Assembly (NCBI RefSeq): GCF_003014675.1
Contig: NZ_PYAU01000001.1
Location: 744,001 to 808,000, forward strand
Origin: Labedella gwakjiensis
GTDB lineage: Bacteria > Actinomycetota > Actinomycetes > Actinomycetales > Microbacteriaceae
Reading direction: 5' to 3'
Length of the DNA: 64,000 nt
Part shown: one piece after another, positions 16,032 to 24,904 of the stretch
Numbering within the stretch: the first letter of the stretch is position 1
Layout: each line of letters opens with the position of its first letter
Notes under the pieces: model-generated
Database searches by the model: none
Told to the model about the DNA's origin: nothing
Seen by the model: only the letters and a program-made list of their open reading frames with translations
Program-made: the position numbers and the translations under genes

Positions 16032-16775
16032 TCACAACCCGCCGGACCCGGATCCGCCGGGCCGCAGGATGTCGGCGAAGCGCCGCCTGTCCTCGACCCG
16101 ATGAAAGGGAAGGCCGCGCCGATTCGCTTCATCCTCCAACCGGCGCACCACCTCGTCGATCATCTTCGGCGCGAGGAGATCGCCGATGTCGACCGAGAGG
16201 TAGCCCGGCTCGCGCTTCCCATCCGAGTGTCCGCGCCGTCTCCGGGACACCACGGGGGAACGGCGGGGGAAGGGCCTCACGAGATGAATGAGGCGCGCAT
16301 CGATGATCCGCGCCCTGGCGGCGTCGACGTCCGATACCGCGAGCCCGATCGTGACCTCGCGGGCCAGTCCCCTCCGCCGCTCCGCGACGGCGATCGCCTT
16401 CACCGCTTCCCATTCGAGGAGGGGGAGATGGGTGAGGTTGATCCCGGCCGCCGACATCCCGAGCACCACGCCACCCTCCGGGGCCGATGCCTCGAGCAGC
16501 CGACGCGTCCGACGGGCGGTGGCCGCGAGGAGCGCACAGGCGGCCGCCGTCACGACGAGGGCGACGATCGCAAGCGTCGAGCCGAGTGGACCGCCTCCAC
16601 CCTCATGGGTCACGACGACGATCGTCACCACCATGATCAGGAGTGACGCCGCGAGCGCGAGCCGCCCCATCCACACCGCCAGGCGCGAGCGACGATGCAC
16701 ACGCGTAGCGAGAGCGGCCGATACCTCGGCATCGAGCCGCTCATCGCCCGGGTGGCGCCCGAACACGTCAGACAC
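16032..16775 (-). CDS. Two-helix membrane protein with cytoplasmic domain, unknown
   Basis: A 247-residue protein. The first 45 residues are cytoplasmic and charged. Two membrane helices follow (LALAASLLIMVVTIVVV and LAIVALVVTAAACALLAATA). A large soluble C-terminal domain (about 90-247) starts with a strand-rich part (GVVLGMSAAGINLTHLPLLEWEAVKAIAV) that resembles a PH-like fold, and ends in an acidic/basic helix and a Gly/Ser tail. I recognise no family. GTG 16775 is supported by GGAGG just upstream. Confidence 0.7.
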   Translation of the reverse strand: MSDVFGRHPGDERLDAEVSAALATRVHRRSRLAVWMGRLALAASLLIMVVTIVVVTHEGGGGPLGSTLAIVALVVTAAACALLAATARRTRRLLEASAPEGGVVLGMSAAGINLTHLPLLEWEAVKAIAVAERRRGLAREVTIGLAVSDVDAARARIIDARLIHLVRPFPRRSPVVSRRRRGHSDGKREPGYLSVDIGDLLAPKMIDEVVRRLEDEANRRGLPFHRVEDRRRFADILRPGGSGSGGL

Positions 16776-16905
16776 CAGAGACCTCCAACCGCTGTCCGCG
16801 CCACCGTATCCCGAGCAGGGCAGGAGCCCGTGTCATCGACCCCGCACCTGTGGAAACGGAGGCCATCGGTCGACCGAGGAAGGCCGGCGCTGCGGGACGG
16901 GCCCG

Positions 16906-17607
16906 TCAGGCAGCGGGCCAGCCGTCGGGCACCAGACGGTACCCGAGCCCCGGCTCGGTGAGCAAGTACCGAGGCGAGGAGGGCTCGGCCTCGAGCTTCT
17001 TCCGCAGCTGCCCGACGTACAGGCGCAGGTAGCCGCTGTCGCCGGTGTGGTTCGGCCCCCAGATGTTCGTCAGCAGCTCATCGCGCGTCACGAGGCGTCC
17101 GGGGTTCCGCACGAGGAGCTCGAGGATCCGCCACTCTGTCGGTGTCAACCGGACGTGCTTCGAGAGTCCCGACTCCTGTCGCGAGACCGTGTGGACGGAG
17201 AGGTCGACGGTGACGTCCCCGAACACGACGACGGGCTCGGTCGCCGGTGGCGCGGTGCGGCGCGTGAGGGCCCGGATGCGGGCGAGCAGTTCGTCGATCA
17301 CGAACGGCTTGGTCACGTAGTCGTCCGCCCCTGCGTCGAGCGCGTCGACCTTGTCCGCTGCACCGCTGCGGCCCGAGACGACGAGGATCGGCACAGCCGA
17401 CCACCCGCGGATCGCCTGGATGACCTCGATCCCCGAGAGCCCCGGCATGCCGAGATCGAGCAGCAGCAGATCGGGGTGCTCCTCGATCGTCGCGTTGACG
17501 GCGGCCGCGCCGTCCGGAGCGGTGACGACCTCGTAGCCCCGAGCGCCGAGGGTGACTCGGAGGGCGCGGAGGATCTGCGGGTCGTCGTCGGCGATGAGGA
17601 GCTTCAC
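16906..17607 (-). CDS. kdpE: KdpE-type response regulator
   Basis: A 233-residue OmpR-family regulator. The receiver domain begins KLLIADDDPQILRALRVTL with acidic pocket residues and the phosphoacceptor in LLLLDLGMPGLSG, and the conserved Lys in DDYVTKPF. The winged-helix domain is HVRLTPTEWRILELLVRNPGRLVTRDELL, ending DSGYLRLYVGQLRKKLE and PGLGYRL, the KdpE form. Its ATG overlaps the kdpD stop (17604-17607). In other bacteria KdpE activates the kdpFABC potassium pump, which is not encoded in this window. Confidence 0.92.
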   Translation of the reverse strand: MKLLIADDDPQILRALRVTLGARGYEVVTAPDGAAAVNATIEEHPDLLLLDLGMPGLSGIEVIQAIRGWSAVPILVVSGRSGAADKVDALDAGADDYVTKPFVIDELLARIRALTRRTAPPATEPVVVFGDVTVDLSVHTVSRQESGLSKHVRLTPTEWRILELLVRNPGRLVTRDELLTNIWGPNHTGDSGYLRLYVGQLRKKLEAEPSSPRYLLTEPGLGYRLVPDGWPAA

Positions 17608-20135
17608 GGGTCCATCCTCCCGGACACGGCCCGGAGGGAGACCACCATCGTGAGTCCGCCTCCTGGAGTGTCGTCGGCCTCGAGAGTCCCGCCCATGCCC
17701 TCGGTGAGACCACGTGCCAGCGCGAGCCCGAGGCCGAGACCCGTGAGGTTGTCGGTGTCGCCGAGCCGCTGGAACGGGAGGAAGATCTCGTCGCGTCGTT
17801 CCTCCGCCACACCGGGGCCGTGGTCGATCACACGGATCTGGACGGTGTCCGCGAACGCGCTCGTCGCGACGCGGACGCGGCGGCGGTCGGGCGAGAACCG
17901 GACGGCGTTCGCGAGGATGTTGACGACGACGCGCTGCAGGAGAGCGGGGTCGGCGGACACGGCAGGGAGATCTGGAGCGAGATCCAGTTCCACCTCGGCC
18001 GGTCCGAGCCCGAGCTCGTCGAGGGAGGGCACGACGACCTCGTCCACGTCCACGTCGGCGAGCACGACCGCGAGCGCACCCGCCTGCAGCCGGGATACGT
18101 CGAGGAGGTCGGTCACAAGCGACGAGAGGGCCGCGAGACTCTCATCCGCCGTGGCCACGAGCTCGTTGCGTTCGTCCGCCGTGAGCTCGACGTCGTTCGA
18201 GCGGAGCCCGCCGACCGCTGTGATGGCGGAGGCGAGCGGGCGGCGCAGGTCGTGGCTCACCGCGGAGAGGAGGGCGCTGCGTGTGCGGTCCGCCTCGGCG
18301 AGAGGTCCGAGCTCGCTCGCCGTCGCGCTGAGGTCGCGGTGCTCGATCGCGGCGTCGAGCTGCGCGGCGATCACCCCGAGGAGACGGCGTTCCGAGGCGT
18401 CGAGGAGACGTCCGTGGAGCTCGAGCGTGGCGTGCTCCCCCACCCGGATCGCATCGGACGGCCCGCCGGGCCCCGGCTCGCCGTCGATCGCGAGTACGAG
18501 CCCCTCGTCCCCGTCCGCCCCCGCTCCGTCGGCTCCGACGCCGGGATCGGCGACGAGACGGACGCCCGCGAGTCCGAACGCCTCACGCGTGCGACCCACG
18601 AGAGCCTGCAGCGCGTCCTCGCCGCGCAGGACGCTCCCGGCCGTGGTCGCGAGGAGTTGCGATTCGGCCGCCGAGCGACGCGCTGCCCGCGACCGCCTGG
18701 CCGCCTGGTCCACGACATAGCTCACGAGCACGGCGTTCACGATGTAGAGACCGAGGGCCAACGCGTGCAACGGCTCGGCGATCGACACCGTGTAGAGCGG
18801 AGCGACGAAGAAGAAGTCGAGCGTGATGCCCGAGAGCACGGCGGCGAAGATCGCCGGCCGGATCCCCCCGACGAGCGCGACGACGACCACGAGGAGCTGA
18901 TACGACAGCACATCGCTCGTGATCGACTCGTCGCTGCGGAACGTGACGAGCAGGGCGGTCATGAGCGGGCCGCCCAGGAGGGCGAGGGCGAAGCCCGCGA
19001 GACGACGCCGGCGCGTGAGTCCGCCGCCGCGTCGCGGGATCGCGAACCGGCCGCCCGCGGCCGCGTGCGTGACGATGTGGACGTCGATGTCGCCGGACTC
19101 GCGGATCACCGTGGCACCGATACCCGGCCCGGTGAACGCGGCCGCGAGGCGGCTGCGACGGCTCGCCCCGATGACGAGCTGGGTGGCGTCCACCGACCGC
19201 GCGAACTCCACGAGCGCGCGGGGGACGTCGTCGCCGACGACCTCGTGGAAGCTCCCGCCGAGCGACTCGACGAGAGCCCGCTGGGATGTGAGGGCGTCGG
19301 GATGGCGCCGGGCGAGCCCGTCCTGACTCACGACGTGCACGGCGAGGAGCTCTCCGCCCGCCGTCCGCGCGGCGATGCGCGCACCTCGTCGCAGGAGCGT
19401 CTCCCCCTCCGGTCCACCCGTGAGCGTCACGACGACGCGCTCCCGCGCGTCCCAGCGTCCGTCGATCCCGTGCTCCGCGCGGTACGACTTGAGCGCGCTG
19501 TCCACCTCGTCGGCGAGCCACAGGAGCGCGAGTTCACGGAGCGCGGTCAGGTTGCCGAGGCGGAAGTAGTTGGAGAGCGCTGCGTCGATCCGTTCAGCCG
19601 GATAGACGTCGCCGTCAGCGAGGCGGTCGCGCAGGGCGGCCGGGGCCAGGTCGACGAGCTCGATCTGATCGGCCGCGCGAACGACGGCGTCCGGGACCGT
19701 CTCCCTCTGCCGCACGCCGGTCACCTGATGGACGACACCCCCGAGCGACTCGATGTGCTGGATGTTGACGGTCGTGATGACGGAGATCCCGGCGTCGAGG
19801 AGCTCCTCGACGTCCTCCCACCGCTTGGCGTTCCGCGATCCGGGGGCGTTGTCGTGGGCGAGCTCGTCGACCAGGGCGATCTCCGGTCGGCGGGCGATCA
19901 CCGCGTCGACGTCGAGTTCCGAGAGCTCCACGCCGCGGTGTCGCACCGTCCTCCGCGGCACCGTCTCGAGCCCCGTCGTCATCGCGCGCGTGGCGGGGCG
20001 GCCGTGCGTCTCGACGATCGCCGTGACGACGTCGGTGCCGAGGGAGCGCAGCCTCCGGCCCTCCTCGAGCATCGAGTACGTCTTCCCGACACCCGGTGCC
20101 GCCCCGAGGAGCACGCGCAACCGACCGCGTCTCAT
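17604..20135 (-). CDS. kdpD: KdpD-type sensor histidine kinase
   Basis: An 843-residue membrane kinase. The N-terminal KdpD domain starts with RVLLGAAPGVGKTYSML (P-loop-like) and carries TVNIQHIESLGG; a USP-like domain follows (about 220-365). Four short membrane helices come next (FALALLGGPLMTALLVTF onward), then a GAF-like stretch, the HisKA helix with phospho-His in LLSAVSHDLRRPLASAI, and a HATPase domain with NAVRFSPD and GLGLGLALARGL. It senses potassium limitation or turgor and phosphorylates KdpE. Length is close to the usual 850-900 residues. Confidence 0.93.
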   Translation of the reverse strand: MRRGRLRVLLGAAPGVGKTYSMLEEGRRLRSLGTDVVTAIVETHGRPATRAMTTGLETVPRRTVRHRGVELSELDVDAVIARRPEIALVDELAHDNAPGSRNAKRWEDVEELLDAGISVITTVNIQHIESLGGVVHQVTGVRQRETVPDAVVRAADQIELVDLAPAALRDRLADGDVYPAERIDAALSNYFRLGNLTALRELALLWLADEVDSALKSYRAEHGIDGRWDARERVVVTLTGGPEGETLLRRGARIAARTAGGELLAVHVVSQDGLARRHPDALTSQRALVESLGGSFHEVVGDDVPRALVEFARSVDATQLVIGASRRSRLAAAFTGPGIGATVIRESGDIDVHIVTHAAAGGRFAIPRRGGGLTRRRRLAGFALALLGGPLMTALLVTFRSDESITSDVLSYQLLVVVVALVGGIRPAIFAAVLSGITLDFFFVAPLYTVSIAEPLHALALGLYIVNAVLVSYVVDQAARRSRAARRSAAESQLLATTAGSVLRGEDALQALVGRTREAFGLAGVRLVADPGVGADGAGADGDEGLVLAIDGEPGPGGPSDAIRVGEHATLELHGRLLDASERRLLGVIAAQLDAAIEHRDLSATASELGPLAEADRTRSALLSAVSHDLRRPLASAITAVGGLRSNDVELTADERNELVATADESLAALSSLVTDLLDVSRLQAGALAVVLADVDVDEVVVPSLDELGLGPAEVELDLAPDLPAVSADPALLQRVVVNILANAVRFSPDRRRVRVATSAFADTVQIRVIDHGPGVAEERRDEIFLPFQRLGDTDNLTGLGLGLALARGLTEGMGGTLEADDTPGGGLTMVVSLRAVSGRMDP

Positions 20136-20262
20136 GCGTCAGCCCTCCCCGTCGGCGGGACCCGTCGTCGTGGCGGCCTCCCGGCGGTTCACCGCTGGCG
20201 CACCCGGCACGGGAGGTCCCGTCCCTGAATCATAGGTTCCGGAGACGCCCGGCACCCGAGCG

Positions 20263-20724
20263 TCAGGACGGCTTCGGGACCGGCGGGCCGGCGATGAGGA
20301 GCGCCGTGAAGACGAGGGAGACGAGCACGACAGCGGTGAGCGCCGCCATCACCGGGCGGCGCAGTACCCACGCCTGCGCGTGCTCGATGATCCCGCGCGG
20401 GGCCGCACCGCCCGGCGCGAGCCGCCAGCCGCCGTCGAGACGACCGCGACGATCCATGACCACGTCGAAGGGGATCGTCGCGAACGGCACGATCGCGCTC
20501 GCGAGACCGACGAGACCCGTGCCGACGCTCCACCGCCGATCGATCCAGACGAAGACGGTCGCGGCCACGTAGCAGAGGAAGACGAAGCCGTGGATGCCGC
20601 CGGCCGGGGACACGAGGGCATCGGTCGTCCGCGCCACGTACTTGAGGAACATGGCCGTGAGCAGGAACGCCCAGGTGATGGCCTCGGCGATCGCGGCGAC
20701 ACGGAAGAGGAGTCGGGGGGTCAT
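20263..20724 (-). CDS. DUF3817 integral membrane protein
   Basis: The 153-residue protein opens FRVAAIAEAITWAFLLTAMFLKY and continues GGIHGFVFLCYVAATVFVWID, the characteristic E-x-x-TW and GxxHG motifs of DUF3817. Three helices come first, then a hydrophilic insertion and a C-terminal helix (VMAALTAVVLVSLVFTALLI). No function is known. TAGGCT lies 7 bases before the ATG (20732-20737), so it may be leaderless. It sits 127 bases upstream of kdpD on the same strand without an obvious link. Confidence 0.82.
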   Translation of the reverse strand: MTPRLLFRVAAIAEAITWAFLLTAMFLKYVARTTDALVSPAGGIHGFVFLCYVAATVFVWIDRRWSVGTGLVGLASAIVPFATIPFDVVMDRRGRLDGGWRLAPGGAAPRGIIEHAQAWVLRRPVMAALTAVVLVSLVFTALLIAGPPVPKPS

Positions 20725-20883
20725 CGGAACCAGCCTAGGAGCGGCGGATCACAGAACCCTGAGGGGTCGGACCCCCGAGCCGCGCGCTCAGCGCTTCTCG
20801 CAGGCCACGGATCGCACCCTCCACCCGCCGTCGCGCACTAACGTGGGAGGCGGGCGGCAGGCCCGATCACGGAGGGTGCGGCG

Positions 20884-22152
20884 ATGGCGCAGACACACAC
20901 GAACACGGACAGGTCCAACTGGGCGGGGAACTACACCTACCGCGCGGCCGAGATCCTCGAGCCGTCGAGCATCGACGAGGCCCAGCGGATCGTCGCAGCG
21001 AGCCGTCGGGTGCGTGCCCTCGGAACGCGACACTCCTTCAACGCGCTGCCCGACACCGACGTGCTCGTCCACCTCGGACGCATCCCGTCCGATCCCGTGA
21101 TCGACGCCGCCGCCGGCACGGTCACCGTCGGCGCGGCGACGCGCTACGGCGACCTCGCGCAGCACCTGCACCGCAACGGCTTCGCCCTCCACAACCTCGG
21201 GTCGCTCCCCCACATCTCGGTCGGCGGAGCGACGGCTACGGGGACGCACGGCTCGGGAGACGCGAACGGTTCCCTCTCGACCGCCGTCTCCGGCCTCCAG
21301 ATCGTCACGGCCGACGGCGACCTCCTCGAGGTCGACCGCTCCACCCCGGGCTTCGACGGCATGGTCGTCGGTCTCGGCGCGTTCGGCGTGGTCACCCGGG
21401 TGACCCTCGACATCCGCCCGACGTTCGACGTGCGGCAGGACGCGTTCGTGGGGCTCCCGTGGGATCGCCTCATCGAGGACTTCGACGCCATCATGGGCTC
21501 GGCCTACAGCGTGAGCGTGCTCACGATGTGGTCGGGCGACACCGTGGACCACCTCTGGCTCAAGACCCTCGTGGCCGAGGGCGGACCCGCCGACATCGAC
21601 GCGACGCACCTGGGCGCCGTCGCGGCGCCCTCCGCCGAGCTCTTCGACGAGCAGCCGACCAACATGACCGTCTTCGGCGGGGTCGCGGGACCGTGGTCGG
21701 AGCGCCTCCCGCACTTCCGCCTCGACTCGACGCCGAGCGCCGGCGAGGAGATCCAGTCGGAGTACCTCGTGCCGCGGACCCGCATCCGTGAGGCGCTCAC
21801 CGGCCTCCGCGAGATCGGTCGGAGCATCGACGAGGTGCTCCTCATCACCGAGCTGCGCACCGTCGCCGCCGACGGCCTCTGGCTGAGCGGGGCGTCGGAG
21901 CGCGACGTCGTGGGCGTGCACTTCACGTTCGCTCCGGACACGGACCGAGTGAACGCGGTGCTGCCCGCGATCGAGGACATCCTGCTGCCGCTCGGCGGGC
22001 GTCCGCACTGGGGCAAGCACTTCCTCGCGACCGCCGAGCGCCTCGCGCCCCTCTACCCGCGTCTGTCCGACTGGGTCGATCTCGTGGAGAAGCACGACCC
22101 GTCCGGGACGTTCCGCAACGGGTTCCTCGAGGAGCGCGTGTTCGGCTCCTGA
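20884..22152 (+). CDS. FAD-linked alditol oxidase (AldO/xylitol oxidase type)
   Basis: The 422-residue flavoenzyme has an N-terminal FAD-binding domain with RALGTRHSFNALPDTD, where the His is the expected covalent FAD attachment, then SVGGATATGTHGSGD binding the pyrophosphate. The C-terminal ALO domain ends with RPHWGKHFLATAERLAPLYP and DPSGTFRNGFLEE, typical of sugar-alcohol and aldonolactone oxidases. It should oxidise polyols such as xylitol or sorbitol at C1, releasing hydrogen peroxide. Length matches AldO (about 420). A ribosome site (CGGAGGGTG) lies before ATG 20884. Confidence 0.9.
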   Translation: MAQTHTNTDRSNWAGNYTYRAAEILEPSSIDEAQRIVAASRRVRALGTRHSFNALPDTDVLVHLGRIPSDPVIDAAAGTVTVGAATRYGDLAQHLHRNGFALHNLGSLPHISVGGATATGTHGSGDANGSLSTAVSGLQIVTADGDLLEVDRSTPGFDGMVVGLGAFGVVTRVTLDIRPTFDVRQDAFVGLPWDRLIEDFDAIMGSAYSVSVLTMWSGDTVDHLWLKTLVAEGGPADIDATHLGAVAAPSAELFDEQPTNMTVFGGVAGPWSERLPHFRLDSTPSAGEEIQSEYLVPRTRIREALTGLREIGRSIDEVLLITELRTVAADGLWLSGASERDVVGVHFTFAPDTDRVNAVLPAIEDILLPLGGRPHWGKHFLATAERLAPLYPRLSDWVDLVEKHDPSGTFRNGFLEERVFGS

Positions 22153-22172
22153 CGCCGAGCGTCGCGGCGGCG

Positions 22173-22391
22173 TCAGTCCTCGTCGTCCGCCGCGGGTTCC
22201 TCGATCCGGTCGCCCCTCGGGACGGACAGTCCGTCCTCGGGCGAGGCGCCGTGCGTCCCCCCGGCGATCTGGTCGACCGTGAGCAGACCGTCCGGATCGC
22301 GGGGGTCGTGCTCGCCCGTGAGCCGCTCGCCCACCGTCGCCTGGCGGTTCCCCTCGTGGTGATCTTCCTGGTCGTGCTGCGCATCCGTCAT
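22173..22391 (-). CDS. Small acidic hydrophilic protein, unknown
   Basis: A 72-residue, very hydrophilic and acidic protein (HDQEDHHEGNRQATVGERL near the start, EEPAADDED at the end) with no hydrophobic core; it is probably disordered. The spaced GERLTGEHDP and GLLTVDQIAGG segments look like the short linear motifs of Microbacteriaceae small unknown proteins. Its end is 20 bases from the convergent oxidase gene. Coding status is likely but rests on codon bias and clean spacing only. Confidence 0.5.
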   Translation of the reverse strand: MTDAQHDQEDHHEGNRQATVGERLTGEHDPRDPDGLLTVDQIAGGTHGASPEDGLSVPRGDRIEEPAADDED

Positions 22392-22729
22392 CGTCGATCC
22401 TCTCGGTTCCGGCTCTCGGTGATCCGTCCTCGAGCGAGGGTGTCACGCTTCGCACCCCGCTTGTCAATGCCCTGATGGTGATCGGCGGTCGTCTGTAGCG
22501 TTGGTCTCGGTCCGGATGCGGTACGGGTCACGAGGCAGCGACACCCAGCAACTCGGGGTGAGTCGTAGGCCTCGGACCAGCCCGCCGGCGTGGGGGTGGA
22601 GTGTGTCGGGTCATTCCACCCCCACTTCCTCGTCCCGCCGCGCACGGGCGTCATCGGCGTGCCCGGCGGCGGGCACCACGACCCGTCGACAAACGGATCC
22701 CACAGGGTCCAGACGAAGGGAACGACCTT
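22392..22729. other. 338-base intergenic region with two inverted repeats
   Basis: This long leader before the zinc dehydrogenase gene contains two hairpins. One is a 10-bp inverted repeat TGGGGGTGGA (22591-22600) / TCCACCCCCA (22615-22624). The other is a 7-bp repeat GTGCCCG (22659-22665) / CGGGCAC (22670-22676), 54 bases before the start codon. They could form a structured 5' UTR. I see no known riboswitch consensus and no additional gene. Confidence 0.4.
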
Positions 22730-23911
22730 ATGAAGGCACTCACCTGGCAGGCCAAGCGCAACGTCTCGGTCGAGGACGTCCCTGACGCGCACATCGTGGA
22801 ACCGACCGACGCGGTCATCCGCGTGACCTCGGCGGCCATCTGCGGCTCCGACCTGCACCTCTACGAACTGTTCGGCCCGTTCATCGGCAAGGGCGACGTC
22901 CTGGGACACGAGACGATGGGCGTCGTCGAGGAGGTCGGCACCGGTGTCTCTCGCGTGAAGGTGGGCGATCGCGTGGTCATCCCCTTCACGATCTCGTGCG
23001 GCGAGTGCTACATGTGCAAGCGCGGCCTGCAGTCGCAGTGCGAGACCACCCAGAACCACGACTTCGGCACGGGCGCATCGCTCTACGGCTACACGAAGAT
23101 GTACGGACAGATCCCGGGAGGGCAGGCGGAGTACCTCCGCGTCCACCGCGCCGACGTGAACTGCATCGTCGTGGGCTCGGACCTCCCCGACGACCGCTAC
23201 CTGTTCCTGAGCGATATCCTCCCGACGGCGTGGCAAGCGGTCCAGTACGCGAACGTGCCGGACGGCGGCAGCCTCGGTGTGTACGGTCTCGGTCCCGTCG
23301 GCCAGTTCTCCGCCCGCATCGGAGCGCACCTCGGCTACGAGGTGTACGCGATCGACCCCGTGCCGGAGCGGCGCGCGCTCGCGGAGAAGTACGGTATCCG
23401 CACGTTCGACAGCTCGAAGACCGTGATCGACGAGATCCGCGACGCGACCGATGGGCGCGGTCCCGACGCCGTCGTCGACGCGGTGGGGATGGAGGCGCAC
23501 GGTTCCCCCGTCGCCGCAGCCGCTCACGCCGCGATCGGCCTGCTCCCCGACGCGATCGCGCGCCCCGCGATGGACAAGGCCGGCATCGACCGCCTCGCTG
23601 CCCTGCACGGGGCGCTCGATCTCGTGCGCCGCGGTGGCACGGTGTCGATCAGCGGCGTCTACGGAGGCGAGGCCGATCCGATGCCGATGAAGTCGATGTT
23701 CGACAAGCAGGTCGCCTTGCGCATGGGTCAGTGCAACGTGGCACGGTGGATCCCGACCCTGCTCCCGCTCGCGGAGCAGGACGGGGACCCTCTCGGCACC
23801 GGAGACCTCGTGACGCACCGCGTTCCCCTCGCCGAGGCACCGCACATGTACGAGGTCTTCCAGAAGAAGGAGGACGGCTGCATCAAGGTCGTCCTCGACC
23901 CCGCGGCCTAG
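22730..23911 (+). CDS. Zinc-dependent alcohol dehydrogenase (formaldehyde-dehydrogenase-like MDR)
   Basis: The 393-residue medium-chain dehydrogenase has the catalytic zinc ligands in AAICGSDLHLYE (Cys) and GHETMG (His-Glu). The structural zinc site is CGECYMCKRGLQSQC. The NAD fold motif is GSLGVYGLGPVGQFSARI, and the acid after the second strand (AIDPVPERR) favours NAD. The longer lid around TQNHDFGTGASLYGYTKMYG is typical of glutathione-independent formaldehyde dehydrogenase relatives, so an aldehyde or alcohol substrate is likely. GAAGGGAACG precedes ATG 22730. Confidence 0.9.
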   Translation: MKALTWQAKRNVSVEDVPDAHIVEPTDAVIRVTSAAICGSDLHLYELFGPFIGKGDVLGHETMGVVEEVGTGVSRVKVGDRVVIPFTISCGECYMCKRGLQSQCETTQNHDFGTGASLYGYTKMYGQIPGGQAEYLRVHRADVNCIVVGSDLPDDRYLFLSDILPTAWQAVQYANVPDGGSLGVYGLGPVGQFSARIGAHLGYEVYAIDPVPERRALAEKYGIRTFDSSKTVIDEIRDATDGRGPDAVVDAVGMEAHGSPVAAAAHAAIGLLPDAIARPAMDKAGIDRLAALHGALDLVRRGGTVSISGVYGGEADPMPMKSMFDKQVALRMGQCNVARWIPTLLPLAEQDGDPLGTGDLVTHRVPLAEAPHMYEVFQKKEDGCIKVVLDPAA

Positions 23912-24015
23912 CCCGCGAACGACACCGGCGGGAACGACTCAGCCCCGGTGGGTGTCGCGGCCTCGTCCTCGTCGACGGCGGTCGCGGCTCCCATCAGGGC
24001 TGCGTCGTGGTGCGG

Positions 24016-24321
24016 TTACTGCTCCGGCGGCTCGGGGACCTCGTCGAGGTCGAGACCGCGCACGGAGAACGACGCGGTCATGAGGCGCTCGAGCCAGACC
24101 TGGTTGAGGGTGGGCGGCTTGCTGCCGTTGAAACGGAAGTGGAGGTGGCTGTGCTCGTTGAGCCAGATCGAACTCCGACCGGAGCCGAGGGCCAGCGAAT
24201 AGGACCACGACAACAGGAAGCTCTCCTGACGACGGAGCTTCTGGCTGACGACGAACTTGACGTGTGCGAGCTGACGGTCTTCGAACTCAAAGGTCTCAGT
24301 GCCGTAGATGAGGGAGGCCAT
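24016..24321 (-). CDS. DUF7882-type small protein (actinobacterial)
   Basis: A 101-residue protein beginning MASLIYGTETFEFEDRQLAH, followed by VKFVVSQKLRRQESFLLSW and a conserved middle (SIWLNEHSHLHFRFNG). This is the pattern of a small family, DUF7882, abundant in Microbacteriaceae and often annotated by distant likeness to ATP-dependent DNA ligase. No catalytic Lys motif is visible, so ligase activity is unlikely. ATG 24321 is chosen over the upstream in-frame codons because the conserved block begins there. Confidence 0.75.
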   Translation of the reverse strand: MASLIYGTETFEFEDRQLAHVKFVVSQKLRRQESFLLSWSYSLALGSGRSSIWLNEHSHLHFRFNGSKPPTLNQVWLERLMTASFSVRGLDLDEVPEPPEQ

Positions 24322-24403
24322 GCGTTGACTATGACACTCGTGCGGCGAATCCGAAAATTCCACGCCACATCCGCATGAAGCGGAGGCAGAGCCACCGTTC
24401 ACG

Positions 24404-24440
24404 ACGAAGGACCCGCGGGCCGAGCCCACGGGTCCTTCGT
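24404..24440 (-). terminator. Terminator hairpin after csbD-like gene
   Basis: A 12-bp inverted repeat, ACGAAGGACCCG / CGGGTCCTTCGT, has a 13-base GC-rich loop. It lies 35 bases beyond the stop of the CsbD-family gene on the minus strand. There is no U-run, so termination strength is uncertain. Confidence 0.6.
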
Positions 24441-24474
24441 TGTGCGGTCGATCGTCGTCGACCGATGAGGAGTC

Positions 24475-24645
24475 CTACTTGAAGACGTCCTTGACGTTCT
24501 CGCCGGCCTGCTTGGCGCTGGCCTTGGACTGGTCGGCACGACCCTCGGCGACCTTCTCGTCGTCGTTCGTCGCCTTGCCGAAGGCCTCCTTGGCCTGGCC
24601 CACGAGCTTCTCGGCGGTGTTCTTGATCTTGTCGTCTGCACCCAT
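24475..24645 (-). CDS. CsbD family stress protein
   Basis: The 56-residue CsbD-like protein reads MGADDKIKNTAEKLVGQAKE then AFGKATNDDEKVAEGRADQSKA, the family's repeated amphipathic KxKxxAExxxGxxKExxG pattern. It is small, charged and probably partly unfolded. Homologues are induced by general stress and phosphate starvation; mechanism is unknown. AAGGGA lies before ATG 24645. It sits next to divergent membrane-stress genes. Confidence 0.85.
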   Translation of the reverse strand: MGADDKIKNTAEKLVGQAKEAFGKATNDDEKVAEGRADQSKASAKQAGENVKDVFK

Positions 24646-24904
24646 GTGGTCGTCCCTTCGAGTGGTCGTACCGCCGGAGGTCCCCGACGTGGCCACGACG
24701 ATACGCCGCAGGCGGCTGGGAGATCCGCCCCTTGCGAAACCACCGAGACCGTCCTACGGGTCGAGGGATCGGGGCCTCGAAGTATATGCGCTGCTCCCAC
24801 GCCGCGGAAGCGATGGGAGGGCCGTTTGTGGTTCGCCCTCCCCGCGCGGGACCATGGGGGGTACGTTCCGCAACGAACCGGTTCATCGACGAGAGGACCC
24901 ACTG

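Noticed and set aside
16288-18720. Long open frame of 810 codons on the plus strand
   Set aside because: It runs antisense through kdpE and kdpD, is rich in Arg, Ser and Pro, and shows no domain. GC-rich codon bias makes such antisense frames common.
24655-24690. Weak DevR-box-like sequence (GGGACCTCCGGCGGT on the minus strand) before the CsbD gene
   Set aside because: The right half does not form a dyad; a match of this quality is expected by chance at this GC content.
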